From the NCBI GenBank assembly GCA_947380295.1, contig CANCQK010000014.1, forward strand, positions 1 through 64,000: DNA of 64,000 bases, read 5' to 3'. The stretch is from Bdellovibrionales bacterium. GTDB taxonomy: Bacteria; Bdellovibrionota; UBA1018. A program made the position numbers and the translations under genes. The notes under the pieces were generated by a model. It did not search any database. It was not told the origin of the DNA and was given only the letters and a program-made list of their open reading frames with translations. This document shows positions 1 through 8,882 of the stretch, in pieces (position 1 is the stretch's first letter; each line of letters begins with the position of its first letter).

Positions 1-138
1 GATCGAACGGAAGAACTTTTAAAAGACCAGGCTTTCCTGAACTCAGTCCTAAAACGAGGGGCTGAGAAAGCCGGAGCACGAGCCGAGCAGACTTTGAAAA
101 CTGTATTTGATCGAATGGGCTTTATTCCTAGGGGGTAG
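1..138 (+). CDS. trpS: Tryptophanyl-tRNA synthetase, C-terminal end (partial)
   Basis: Only the last 45 codons are inside the window, read in frame 1 and ending in TAG at 136-138. The tail contains a helical segment ending in TLKTVFDRMGF, which resembles the C-terminal helix of bacterial TrpRS (ARA...TL..V...MGF). TrpRS charges tRNA-Trp in the cytoplasm. The neighbour scpA starts 4 bases after the stop, and the scpA ribosome binding site (AGGGGG, 130-135) lies inside the last codons, so the two genes are probably co-transcribed. The identification rests on a short C-terminal piece only. Confidence 0.6.
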   Translation, partial: DRTEELLKDQAFLNSVLKRGAEKAGARAEQTLKTVFDRMGFIPRG

Positions 139-141
139 AAA

Positions 142-945
142 TTGGCCAATCGGATACCAATCACCGTACGACTGAATAGCTTCGAAGGTCCTCTGGACCT
201 GTTACTTTATTTAATCCAGACCCATGAGCTGGACATCTCGAAGGTGTCCATCAGTAAAATCACTGATCAGTACCTGGCTTATGTTCGACTCATGCAGGAA
301 CTCAACTTCGACACCGCGAGTGAGTTTTTGGTCATGGCGGCCACCCTGGTTCACTGGAAAAGCCGGGCCCTTCTCCCGCAAGAAAATGCAGCAGGTCAAA
401 ATGGGGGCGCGGGCGAAGAAATCCCACTCACTCAGGAAGAGCTCATTCGGCAACTCCTTCAGCATCAGCGATTTCTGGAGGGCGGAGAAAATCTCGCCCA
501 ACTCCCGCATCTGGGGGCAGACGTTTTTGCGAGGGCCAATAGCAAACCCCCTATCGAGCGGGTTTGGAGAGAAATGAATCTGAGCGATCTTGCTCTAGCC
601 TACCAGGAAACCTTGCTCCGCGCCCGAAAGCGGACTCAAATTCTAAGAAAAGAAACGGTTTCGATCACCGATAAGATCATGGAATTTGCGGATAAACTCC
701 CCGTCCACCAACTCACCGAGCTTCGGTCCCTCCTTGAAGCAAATTGCGCACGAGGTGATATCGTCGCAACCTTTTTGGCAGCCCTCGAGCTCGGTCGATT
801 GAAAAAAATGCGCCTTTTCCAAGAAGGAGCCTATGAGGAGATTTTTTTAGAACTTTTAGAGTCGCTCAAAGATTTTGATGTTAAATTAGCTCAAAGCTTT
901 GAAAATGTTGCTAACGCCGTTGCCGCTGAAGGAACTCTCGCATGA
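142..945 (+). CDS. scpA: Segregation and condensation protein A
   Basis: Kleisin subunit of the SMC-ScpA-ScpB complex, which organises and helps segregate the chromosome. The N-terminus carries the typical ScpA block FEGPLDLLLYLIQ (about residues 14-26), followed by the ISKITDQYLAYV region; the C-terminal winged-helix part (about 185-250) contains the 'TFLALLEL'-like element seen here as TFLAALELGRLKKM. The length of 267 residues is normal for the family. The TTG start at 142 is chosen because AGGGGG lies 6 bases upstream. The stop overlaps the scpB start by four bases (ATGA), indicating translational coupling. No smc gene is in the window. Confidence 0.95.
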   Translation: MANRIPITVRLNSFEGPLDLLLYLIQTHELDISKVSISKITDQYLAYVRLMQELNFDTASEFLVMAATLVHWKSRALLPQENAAGQNGGAGEEIPLTQEELIRQLLQHQRFLEGGENLAQLPHLGADVFARANSKPPIERVWREMNLSDLALAYQETLLRARKRTQILRKETVSITDKIMEFADKLPVHQLTELRSLLEANCARGDIVATFLAALELGRLKKMRLFQEGAYEEIFLELLESLKDFDVKLAQSFENVANAVAAEGTLA

Positions 946-2147
946 GCGAAAACCAAAATGAAAAACCCAGCTTTGATGAACTCGCGAAAAACTGGGCGGA
1001 AAGCCCTGAAAAAGCCGCACAGAACATCGATGAGCCTCTCGATGACCTCTTGGGCGATTTTATTGCCGAGTCATCGGATGATGATCTCAAACGACTAGCC
1101 GAAGTGTTCGCCCAACAAGAACAGCTCCTAGAAGCTGAAGTGATTCAGGAACTCCCCCCTGAAGTCGACTTACAAGCCCAGATCGAAGAAGACCAACGCT
1201 TGCAACAGCTCGAAGCCGATGAGCACAAGCGAGAACTCGAGGCTGAAGCACAAGCTCCTAAAACCGAGATTCAGCTTGATCAAGATGAAATTCAATCTTG
1301 CATTGAGGCACTTCTTTTCATCTCTGACAAACCCCTCTCGCAAGACAAGTTAAGAGGTCACCTAGGCCCTCACTTTAGCGCAGAGACTTTTCAAGCCGCG
1401 CTTGAATCCCTCAAGGAGCGCTACTCTGCGGTGCACCATGGGATTGAGCTTGTCGAAGTGGCTGGGGGATATCAATTCAGAACCAAACCGGCTCGAGCCG
1501 ATTTGGCGAAAAAACTGGTCCGGGTCCAAACCCAACGTCTTTCCAGCGGCTCCATGGAGACCTTAGCCATCATCGCTTACCAGCAACCCACCATGAAAGA
1601 AGAGATCGACCAAATTCGGGGCGTCGACTCCTCCTATTTCGTCCGCGGCTTGCTTGACCGCAAGCTCATCAAAATTACAGGCCGATCTGAGCTACCTGGG
1701 CGCCCGATGCTTTACGGGACCACCCCAGAATTCTTGGAAGTTTTTGGATTGAAAGACCTCTCTTCGATGCCGTCCCTGCGCGAATTAGAGCAAATGATCC
1801 CTCAAAGCCAGTCCAACAATCCGAATGATGACGACCCAAAAACCCGCGAAATGCGCCGACTCGTCAGCGAAATGAAAGCGGATCACTCATCTGCCCTGCA
1901 CTACAATCCGAAAGAAGATGAGAAGATCCTGAAAGACTTTAGGGATCAAATCAACCAAATCCCGACTTCGACCCCTTACTTGGATGAACTCAAGGCCGCC
2001 GAAGTATTCGCTCTCGAACAGCAAAAACTGGCTGAGAAGGGCCTTCTCAACCCCGCAGCTGGAGAGAGTTTAACAATAGACTCCCTGCCACTCGTGGCTG
2101 AGCCTGTCGCATCGCCCCTAGGCGCTCCTCAGATCAGTCCAGACTAG
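942..2147 (+). CDS. scpB: Segregation and condensation protein B, with long acidic extensions
   Basis: Partner of ScpA in the SMC condensin complex. The conserved ScpB core with its two winged helices lies at about residues 115-275, including IEALLFISDKPLS near the start and the LAIIAYQQPTMKEEIDQIRGVDSS block. Family members are usually about 180-220 residues; this one has 401. The extra length is an N-terminal Glu/Asp/Gln-rich arm of about 110 residues and a C-terminal tail of about 120 residues. Both tails look disordered. ATGA overlap with scpA supports the start. The core assignment is certain; the role of the tails is unknown. Confidence 0.93.
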   Translation: MSENQNEKPSFDELAKNWAESPEKAAQNIDEPLDDLLGDFIAESSDDDLKRLAEVFAQQEQLLEAEVIQELPPEVDLQAQIEEDQRLQQLEADEHKRELEAEAQAPKTEIQLDQDEIQSCIEALLFISDKPLSQDKLRGHLGPHFSAETFQAALESLKERYSAVHHGIELVEVAGGYQFRTKPARADLAKKLVRVQTQRLSSGSMETLAIIAYQQPTMKEEIDQIRGVDSSYFVRGLLDRKLIKITGRSELPGRPMLYGTTPEFLEVFGLKDLSSMPSLRELEQMIPQSQSNNPNDDDPKTREMRRLVSEMKADHSSALHYNPKEDEKILKDFRDQINQIPTSTPYLDELKAAEVFALEQQKLAEKGLLNPAAGESLTIDSLPLVAEPVASPLGAPQISPD

Positions 2148-2206
2148 AGCAGCAAAAATCCAGAGGACTGGCAAGCCAGCTCTATCTGTGTTAAATACTA
2201 AAGCTT

Positions 2207-3163
2207 ATGGCAAAAGAACGGGTTCAGAAAATTTTGGCTAAAGCAGGTATTTGCTCTCGTCGCAAAGCAGAAGAAATGATCACCGAAGGTAGCGTCACCA
2301 TTAATGGCAAAGTCGCCAAACTGGGTGATCAAGCCGAATGGGGTGAAGATGCAATCAAGGTAGGCGGCAAACTTCTGCTTCAGCAGGAAACACAAACCTA
2401 CATGGTGTTTTATAAACCGAAGGGTGTGATTTGTGCACTTTCTGACCCTCAGGAACGTCCTACATTGGCAGACTACCTCACCAAGGTGACCCATCGAGTC
2501 TACCCCATCGGCCGCCTCGATTTTAACAGCGAAGGCATCGTCATTCTGACCAACGACGGAGATTTTGCCGAAAAAATTCAACGACGAGACGACATCCCGC
2601 GCGTTTACTCCGTGAAGGTAAAAGGCCATCCCACCGAGGAAATGGTCACTCGCCTGAAAAAAGGCGCCCGCGTGGGCACCGGAGTGAAACGCCTATTCAA
2701 ACCACACGAAGTTTGGGTCAAAAACGAACTTGCAAATAAAGCTGTGGTTCAGACCGTAGTCATGGGGTCCGGCGCATTTGACCTTCGGGCTTACTTTGAA
2801 CTCAAAGGTTTCTTAGTCGAAAAAATTAGCCGCACCTCATTCGGTCACCTCACTCTCCGTGGATTGGAGCCAGGCCGCTACCGCCTTTTAAAGAAAAGCC
2901 AAGCTGTAGCCCTACTCGAACAACCCGAACTCGGCATGAAAGTCATCGAGGAAAAGCCAAGACTCAGAACCAAAACGGTCCGCATCGCACCTGTCGCTCG
3001 GTCCAAGCCCGTCTTAATCAAACCCCGAGCTGAGGAACGAACCCGCCGTGACGCTCGAGGAGACGAACGAACCACCGAGCGCCGACCCGCACCGAAGACT
3101 TATGGCGCCCTAGGAGCTCGTCCGCAAGGCCGCGTGGTAAAAAAACGCACACAATCGAAATAA
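2207..3163 (+). CDS. rluB: Ribosomal large-subunit pseudouridine synthase (RsuA/RluB family)
   Basis: Enzyme that isomerises a uridine to pseudouridine in rRNA. An N-terminal S4 RNA-binding domain (residues 3-60, VQKILAKAGICSRRKAEEMI) is followed by the catalytic domain with the GRLDFNSEGIVILTNDGD motif, whose Asp after GRL is the catalytic residue of the family. The last 80 or so residues are a basic Arg/Lys-rich tail, common in RluB homologues. The gene lies 59 bases after scpB, matching the widespread scpA-scpB-rluB order. Substrate site (23S position) is inferred from that gene order; RsuA/RluE/RluF relatives cannot be excluded. Confidence 0.85.
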   Translation: MAKERVQKILAKAGICSRRKAEEMITEGSVTINGKVAKLGDQAEWGEDAIKVGGKLLLQQETQTYMVFYKPKGVICALSDPQERPTLADYLTKVTHRVYPIGRLDFNSEGIVILTNDGDFAEKIQRRDDIPRVYSVKVKGHPTEEMVTRLKKGARVGTGVKRLFKPHEVWVKNELANKAVVQTVVMGSGAFDLRAYFELKGFLVEKISRTSFGHLTLRGLEPGRYRLLKKSQAVALLEQPELGMKVIEEKPRLRTKTVRIAPVARSKPVLIKPRAEERTRRDARGDERTTERRPAPKTYGALGARPQGRVVKKRTQSK

Positions 3164-3177
3164 GACGCTTTTTAACA

Positions 3178-3207
3178 TTGACTTAAACATGCCTCAGCGC
3201 ATAAGGT
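3178..3207 (+). promoter_or_regulatory. Possible sigma70-type promoter for the initiator tRNA
   Basis: TTGACT at 3178-3183 is a good -35 match; the -10 candidate TAAGGT at 3202-3207 is weak. It lies about 65 bases upstream of the tRNA, in the only non-coding stretch before it. Position supports a tRNA promoter, the -10 does not strongly. Confidence 0.35.
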
Positions 3208-3270
3208 AGCTAAGTTCTTAACGACGAAACTCTAGATTCTTAGAGTGACCCAGCTAAGAGCACAATATGT

Positions 3271-3347
<77 letters not shown>

Positions 3348-3363
3348 ATTTATAAGAAATAAG

Positions 3364-3400
3364 AACGCGAATTTAGATAAAAGTTTAAATTCGCGTTTTT
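3364..3400 (+). terminator. Rho-independent terminator after the initiator tRNA
   Basis: A 12-bp stem (3364-3375 with 3386-3397, AACGCGAATTTA and its complement) with a 10-base loop runs into a T tract (3396-3400). It starts 17 bases after the tRNA CCA end. Confidence 0.88.
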
Positions 3401-3465
3401 GCTTTTATTGAGTGGCAAGTCTGCCCTCTCTGACCAATCTTTGATCAGTAAAAAGCTTCTTGCAA

Positions 3466-5106
3466 ATGAATGACAACCAAGACTCAAAACAAATACCAAA
3501 TATCACCTCGGAAATCAGCAAACCACAAGACTGGCTTATTGGCTCAGGCTCGATGGCCGACCAAATCCGCAACCTGGACTGGTCTCAGACCGCGCTAGGG
3601 CCTCGCGATCACTGGCCGATCACCTTACAAGTCACCGTCAACTCCATACTCGTCTCACCTCTGCCGATGGCTATCCTTTGGGGTAAAGAACTTTTGCTCA
3701 TTTATAATGACGCCTACCTCAGGATCACTCGAACACCTGAGCCTCACTATTTGGGGCAGTCAGCTAAAATTCCCTGGAGAACAGTTTGGCCGACCTACGC
3801 TCCGTATTTTGAAAGGGTGATGCAAAAAGGTGAAGCGGTTGAATTGAAAGAGCACCGCTATTCTCCGCAAGATCAAACAGACACTCAGGATCAATACTGG
3901 ATCTCCGTCCTTTATTCTCCGATATTCGCCGAGAAAAACTTAGTCGCAGGAGTCCAACTCACCGTAATCGACATCACTGCGCAAAAGCAGCTTGAAATCT
4001 CACTTCGAGAAAAAGAAGACCGACTCAACCAGGCACTCAAGGGAGCAACCTCTGGCACCTGGGAATGCGATTTGATTACGAGAAGCTTCACTTTCTCGTC
4101 CGCGATTAAACCGATGTTTGGCTTCTCGGACGAACAAAAGACCACCTCAATTGAAGACTGGAAAACTCTTCTCCATCCCAGCGATCGCGAAAATGCGATT
4201 GCGACCACTCTTCACGCTATTCAAACTCAAAACCCCCTCCAGTGCGAGTACCGTGTCGTAAAGCCCGATGGAAAAATCTCCTGGCTTTATGTGCTAGGCG
4301 ACACACGCTATAAAAATGGCGTCCCTCATCTGATGACTGGAATCTGCCTAGACATCACCCAGAGAAAAAAACTTGAGGAAGAACTCCGTGCAGCCATCGA
4401 CCTCCGCGATGAATTCATGTCCGTAGCTTCACATGAACTCAAAACGCCTCTCACAGCGCTCCATATGCAACTTCAACTCCTCCTCCGGATGGCATCAAAA
4501 AGTGGGGCGGTTTCTGACTCAAAAATTATTGAACTAAGCAAAGCTGCGGTAGGCTCCGCCCAAGATCTGGCCAATCTTCTGGATGAGCTCCTGGATGTCA
4601 CCTATATTCGGGTCGGAAAAATGAGCCTCGATTTAACGAAAATGGACCTGCGTCAGTCCCTAACTGATCAAATCGAACTCATTCAGGAATCAGCAAACCA
4701 AAAAGGAAGCTCGATCACATTCATCGCGAATCAATCGATCGTTGGCCGATGGGATCCCATCCGAATCAGCCAGGTTCTTTCTAATCTTCTGTCAAATGCG
4801 ATTAAATACGGAGAAGGCAAGCCCATCGAGGTGACTCTATCCACTGATGACATGAGAAAAAGCGCTCGAATCGAAGTCCAAGATGCAGGAATTGGAATTT
4901 CTCAAGAAATGCAATCCAAGATTTTTGAACGCTTTCAGCGTGCAATTTCTGCAGACAAAATTACAGGCCTGGGCTTGGGACTCTATTTCGTGAGGCAAAT
5001 CATCCAAGCACACAATGGAACCATCCGCGTCGAGAGCAATCCTGACTGCGGCTCTCGATTTATCGTAGAATTACCACTCGAATCTCAGAAAGAGAATACA
5101 CCATGA
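3466..5106 (+). CDS. PAS-domain sensor histidine kinase
   Basis: Two-component sensor kinase without membrane segments, so a cytoplasmic sensor. Order of domains: an N-terminal PAS-like region (about 15-160, with GPRDHWP and the ILWGKELLLIYNDAY element), a second PAS/PAC domain (about 175-300), a HisKA dimerisation helix with the phospho-acceptor His at about residue 323 (SHELKTPLTAL), and a HATPase domain with N box (LLSNAIKY), G1 box (QDAGIGIS) and G2 box (GLGLGLYFV). The stop overlaps the response regulator start (ATGA), so that regulator is the likely partner. Start uncertain: TTG at 3460 is two codons upstream; neither has a clear ribosome binding site. The signal sensed is unknown. Confidence 0.92.
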   Translation: MNDNQDSKQIPNITSEISKPQDWLIGSGSMADQIRNLDWSQTALGPRDHWPITLQVTVNSILVSPLPMAILWGKELLLIYNDAYLRITRTPEPHYLGQSAKIPWRTVWPTYAPYFERVMQKGEAVELKEHRYSPQDQTDTQDQYWISVLYSPIFAEKNLVAGVQLTVIDITAQKQLEISLREKEDRLNQALKGATSGTWECDLITRSFTFSSAIKPMFGFSDEQKTTSIEDWKTLLHPSDRENAIATTLHAIQTQNPLQCEYRVVKPDGKISWLYVLGDTRYKNGVPHLMTGICLDITQRKKLEEELRAAIDLRDEFMSVASHELKTPLTALHMQLQLLLRMASKSGAVSDSKIIELSKAAVGSAQDLANLLDELLDVTYIRVGKMSLDLTKMDLRQSLTDQIELIQESANQKGSSITFIANQSIVGRWDPIRISQVLSNLLSNAIKYGEGKPIEVTLSTDDMRKSARIEVQDAGIGISQEMQSKIFERFQRAISADKITGLGLGLYFVRQIIQAHNGTIRVESNPDCGSRFIVELPLESQKENTP

Positions 5107-5489
5107 ACTCATCCCCCTACGACATTCTGATCGTCGAAGACAACCCTACGATCCGCGGTGTCATGCAAATGGGATTTGAACTCGAGGGTTTTTCTGTCCG
5201 CGTTGCCTGCGACGGACTGGACGCCCTCAATCAACTAGAAAGAGACTCTCTACCGCAGCTGATCCTGATTGATTTACTGATGCCAAAAATCAATGGTTTT
5301 GAATTTTTGGAGCGCATCAAAAAAGATCCAACTCTGCCTGCTTCAAAAATTCCAGTGATTGTAATTTCCGCCGTGGCGAATACGTCAAGGGAGAAAATCC
5401 CGCACGCCCATGCGGTTTTTTCTAAACCTGTAGATTTCGAACTCTTATTCGAAGCAGCCGAGAAGCATTGCCACAAGTCTCTCAACTAG
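5103..5489 (+). CDS. Single-domain response regulator (receiver only)
   Basis: A stand-alone receiver domain of 128 residues with no output domain. Visible active-site residues: acidic pair E12-D13, phospho-acceptor D57 (LILID), Ser89 switch residue, and K108 (FSKPVD). It is translationally coupled by a 4-base overlap to the preceding PAS kinase, so it is most likely phosphorylated by it. Without an effector domain it probably acts by protein-protein contact or as a phosphate relay, not as a DNA-binding regulator. Confidence 0.92.
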   Translation: MNSSPYDILIVEDNPTIRGVMQMGFELEGFSVRVACDGLDALNQLERDSLPQLILIDLLMPKINGFEFLERIKKDPTLPASKIPVIVISAVANTSREKIPHAHAVFSKPVDFELLFEAAEKHCHKSLN

Positions 5490-5587
5490 AACCAAGAAGC
5501 GAGTGCGCTGCTCGATCTAAAACTTCAGATTTGCTACAAAATCGCCTTAAAAAGTGTATCATTTTAATCCCTAGGGGGATCACTCAT

Positions 5588-6868
5588 TTGAGTACACTAC
5601 GAAGAAACGCTTTTGTTCTCTTTTTCCCACTTTTCGTCGGCGAATCCATCTGGGTTCTAGAGCAGAGTGCGCAAGCCCTGCAGGCAATGGGTCCCGAGAC
5701 TCTTTGGCAGGTTCCGTCAGATTGTGGAGACATGAGCGTCTGGGATGCCGAAATAGCGATGTGCATGCCTTTACCGATGGCTGGCATGCCCATGCGAATG
5801 TTCATGCTCCACGGCAATCTCTTCGGGACCCAACCTTGGCAGCAAGGCCCACGCGGGAGGCAAGCATTCTCATCATCACAAATGATCATGATGGATGCTG
5901 GTACGTCCATCGGAGACACTCACTACCTCAATGTCGATCTCATGCTCACCGCCGAAAAATGGACCGTTCCATCAGGCGGATCTCCTCTCCTACTTCAGAT
6001 CGGTGACCAAAACCTGGCCGGAGTACCCTATCTGGATGCACAACACCCTCACAGCTCGCCGATCATGGGTCTTACTTTTTCAGATACAATTTTTTTAGGC
6101 CAGAAGAAGAACCACATCAAGCTCTTCTTTGCACCCCGCGGCGAAACCACGGATGGTCCGCTTGCATTTCCTCACCGAGCCACTGGAGTAATCAACCCAG
6201 ACGCACCGCTTGGACACCATGTCGGACAAGACGTCAGTCATATCTCAAGCACGGTTCTAGGATTCTCACTCAAATTCGATCGATTTCGATTTGAGTCATC
6301 GACATTCTACAATACTGAGTTCCCTCCAGATCAAATTAATCTTCCTATAGGCATACCCGACTCATTTTCTTCAAGATTCATTTACGAGTGGTCAAACGAG
6401 TGGACCACCTACGTTTCATTTTCAAGACTCAGCACTCAGGAAAACCGACATTCGGCTTCAAATTACACCTTTCTCCCTCTTTCTAATGAATGGATGTTTT
6501 ATAATTCACTCATCTGGGGCTGGGTCACGAACCACGATGGAACTCCCTCGGCGCATTCATTCATCGAGGAATTCTTATTTCGCGGCGTCCACCCCAGAAT
6601 TTGGGGAAGAATTGAAATCCTCCAGCGTACGGGCGCACAGCTTCAGATTCCGTCACTCATTGATTCTACAATGGGACAGTGGGTCGCAGCAGTCACTCTG
6701 GGCTACACGTACAACTTGAGCCACTGGAAAGAGCTGGACGCAGGACTTGGCGTCTCTCTCACGAAAAACTGGCTTCCCGATGACTTTAGACCCGCTTACG
6801 GAGGAGACCCCTGGAGTGCTAAAGTCTTTTTGCAGATTGGTGGGATGAAAATGTGGGGAGATTCCTAA
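5588..6868 (+). CDS. Conserved secreted / outer-membrane protein with Met-rich segment
   Basis: I recognise no characterised family. The TTG start at 5588 is chosen because AGGGGG (5573-5578) precedes it by 9 bases; the reading frame is open 40 codons further upstream. A hydrophobic segment (about residues 8-24) could act as a weak export signal. Residues 58-73 hold seven methionines and a cysteine (MCMPLPMAGMPMRMFM), a pattern seen in copper-handling proteins. Later come the conserved-looking LDAQHPHSSPIMGLTFSDTI, FAPRGETTDGP and NPDAPLGHHVGQD blocks. The C-terminal half alternates short aromatic-rich strands, consistent with a beta-barrel. It lies 98 bases after the response regulator. Metal handling is inference only. 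Confidence 0.7.
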   Translation: MSTLRRNAFVLFFPLFVGESIWVLEQSAQALQAMGPETLWQVPSDCGDMSVWDAEIAMCMPLPMAGMPMRMFMLHGNLFGTQPWQQGPRGRQAFSSSQMIMMDAGTSIGDTHYLNVDLMLTAEKWTVPSGGSPLLLQIGDQNLAGVPYLDAQHPHSSPIMGLTFSDTIFLGQKKNHIKLFFAPRGETTDGPLAFPHRATGVINPDAPLGHHVGQDVSHISSTVLGFSLKFDRFRFESSTFYNTEFPPDQINLPIGIPDSFSSRFIYEWSNEWTTYVSFSRLSTQENRHSASNYTFLPLSNEWMFYNSLIWGWVTNHDGTPSAHSFIEEFLFRGVHPRIWGRIEILQRTGAQLQIPSLIDSTMGQWVAAVTLGYTYNLSHWKELDAGLGVSLTKNWLPDDFRPAYGGDPWSAKVFLQIGGMKMWGDS

Positions 6869-6972
6869 AAACGACTGTTTCCAATTTACTGCTTGAATAT
6901 TAAAAACTACGAGAGTAGACAACCTCTTTCATAATTTTCAATCACTCAAGACCGAGAGAGGTTTTATCAGAT

Positions 6973-7956
6973 TTGAACAAGCAGTTCACATTTCTAGTCG
7001 CGTCGATCTTAATCGCTTTCAACTCAACCCTCAGCTGGTCAATGGATGACGCAAGTCTCTCGAATGATCCAGAGGAGGAATCGGCCCCCCCTCAAGCAAT
7101 TCTCACTACTGGATTGGCAGTCTGCGGATTTGGCATCGGAAAGTCAGCACTCACCACGCTTTTAGAGTTCCCCGCTGAGAACGTCACCGTCAGGATGCAA
7201 GGAGAGAGAAAAACTGACTTATTCAAGGCCTGCAAAACAATTCTCAAAGAAGAAGGGGTTTCGGGGTTTTATCGAGGCTGGATCCCTGGCTACGTTAGAA
7301 CATTTGCCAAAACATCCTATCAATGGTCACTCATTCAGGCTCTCCAAAATACAGACACTGCCCACGTCCTCGATGAGGTCGATCCCAGAAAAACACTAAA
7401 AAATGGGTTCATTGGCCTGACGATTGCTTGCTTTGATACGGCAATTCTTGCCCCCATCGAGAAATCCAAAATCCAAGCCATTCTAAACACCGCTCCTCCG
7501 CTCGAGGCAGTCCCAGCAAAACAATCACAAGAGAAAATTGCATCTCAGCAGCTCATGAAAAGCTGGTTGGCATCTCAACCTTATCGAGGTTCAGCTCCCT
7601 TTTTTGGAGAGCAACTCCTAGGTTGGGTGCTGTTCCTTATTGGACAAAACGAAGGCCAAATTCTGGCTAAGCAGTATTTCGGAGAGGAAAATGCCAATAT
7701 CTACAAAGCGGGACTCGGACTCGCTCTCGGTGCCGCTGAGACTGCACTGGTGCTTCCGCTAGCTAATCTCCGCACCCAGATGGTCCTGAGCGATCACAAC
7801 TGGACTGCGAGACAAGTGGTTGAATCTGCCCGCGAAATGGGTTTAACCGGCATGCACTATGGTTGGAAACCGGCCCTAATTCGGTCCATGACTGCCGCTA
7901 TTTGCGACATTTATTTTATCTCTTACCTGGAAAAAAAATCTGATGAACTGAGGTAA
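6973..7956 (+). CDS. Mitochondrial carrier (SLC25) family protein with bacterial signal peptide
   Basis: A 327-residue protein with the three-fold repeat of mitochondrial carriers, a family almost confined to eukaryotes. Repeat signatures (canonical P-x-D/E-x-x-K/R): P67-A-E69-NVTVR74, P161-I-E163-KSK166, and P262-L-A264-NLR267. The first lacks the first basic residue (T72) and the third lacks the acidic residue. The GFYRGW (98-103) and GWKPALIRS elements after repeats 1 and 3 fit the family's matrix-helix region. Residues 1-23 form a hydrophobic bacterial-type signal sequence. TTG start with GAGAGG 11 bases upstream. Homologues known in bacteria are rare, for example Legionella LncP, an effector acting on host mitochondria. 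Substrate and location here are unknown. Confidence 0.85.
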   Translation: MNKQFTFLVASILIAFNSTLSWSMDDASLSNDPEEESAPPQAILTTGLAVCGFGIGKSALTTLLEFPAENVTVRMQGERKTDLFKACKTILKEEGVSGFYRGWIPGYVRTFAKTSYQWSLIQALQNTDTAHVLDEVDPRKTLKNGFIGLTIACFDTAILAPIEKSKIQAILNTAPPLEAVPAKQSQEKIASQQLMKSWLASQPYRGSAPFFGEQLLGWVLFLIGQNEGQILAKQYFGEENANIYKAGLGLALGAAETALVLPLANLRTQMVLSDHNWTARQVVESAREMGLTGMHYGWKPALIRSMTAAICDIYFISYLEKKSDELR

Positions 7957-7965
7957 TTGAAACTC

Positions 7966-8808
7966 TTACTTCAACGAATCGCCCAAACTCAACTCATGGA
8001 CGCGTTCAAAAAAGCTCAAGATGTCGATGGGCTTTCTAAAAATAGAGAACTTCCCAGAATTTCCGAGTTGTTCCAAGACTCCGCTCACCTCAGGCACCTG
8101 ACGCTGAGGATCAAAAACAATCACTGCGGCTTTAACGGTGGGGTCTTGGTTGAGCTTTTTCAGGTACTGAGTCCAAATCGAAATTTCGAGCCCATCGAGG
8201 TCAATAATAAGCACATCAGCTTTGAGAGTCACTGCCTTGGAGAAGTCGAGTGATTTGACCTTACCAAGGTCAAAATCATTGAGCATTTTCTTTAAAAATG
8301 TCGCAAAATTTTGATCTCTAGAAAATATATTAATAGTCCTCTCATCCGTCTGATCACGCGTACTCACAGCCCCAGCCGAACCTCGATTCAGCCAAGATGT
8401 TTTACCCTGACTCTCCTTAATAAAGCTTTTAAAGAGGTCTCTCATCGAGATAATACCAGCCAAGACTTGTCTCGACTGCGAGACATCCGATAGAGTCACT
8501 GGGACATGTCTAAAATTACGGGCTAGCATAAATTCGGCAGCTTGATCGAGCTGAGAAACGTCTAAAGTTGCAACGGGCGTCGTCATTACCTCTCGAATGG
8601 GCTTATCCCAGAGTTGCTTCTCTACAATCCTGGAAAACTTAACCAGAAGGTCTCTCTCAGTAAAAATCCCGACTAAATCAGCCTGTCCCTGATCACTCAC
8701 AACCAAGATGGAACCGATATGGTGGTCGTTCATGATTTTAATGCACTCAGACAGGACGGTATCTGCGCGGGTAATTAATGCAGGAGACGGATTAATCTTA
8801 GTAGCCAT
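7966..8808 (-). CDS. CBS-domain pair fused to a receiver-like domain
   Basis: Residues about 8-135 form two CBS motifs (VLSECIKIMNDHHIGSILVV and AAEFMLARNFRHVPV), a module that binds adenosine nucleotides and senses energy or second-messenger state. Residues about 155-275 resemble a receiver domain: strand plus Asp in LIIDLDGLE, and FRKPID near the end matching the conserved Lys-Pro of receivers. The first acidic pair of a receiver (here SRD) is poorly kept, so phosphorylation is doubtful. There is no DNA-binding or catalytic output domain. It converges with the carrier gene, 9 bases between stops. Function unknown; a signal-integrating adaptor is plausible. Confidence 0.8.
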   Translation of the reverse strand: MATKINPSPALITRADTVLSECIKIMNDHHIGSILVVSDQGQADLVGIFTERDLLVKFSRIVEKQLWDKPIREVMTTPVATLDVSQLDQAAEFMLARNFRHVPVTLSDVSQSRQVLAGIISMRDLFKSFIKESQGKTSWLNRGSAGAVSTRDQTDERTINIFSRDQNFATFLKKMLNDFDLGKVKSLDFSKAVTLKADVLIIDLDGLEISIWTQYLKKLNQDPTVKAAVIVFDPQRQVPEVSGVLEQLGNSGKFSIFRKPIDILSFFERVHELSLGDSLK

Positions 8809-8882
8809 ACTCTTAATCTTAAAAGAATCTTTAAAAGATTAAAACTGGATTCATCCTATTATTTCAACGCGAAGCATCAACT

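Noticed and set aside
7957..8253. Plus-strand open frame after the carrier gene
   Set aside because: It is antisense to the CBS-receiver gene, which has the clear domain content.
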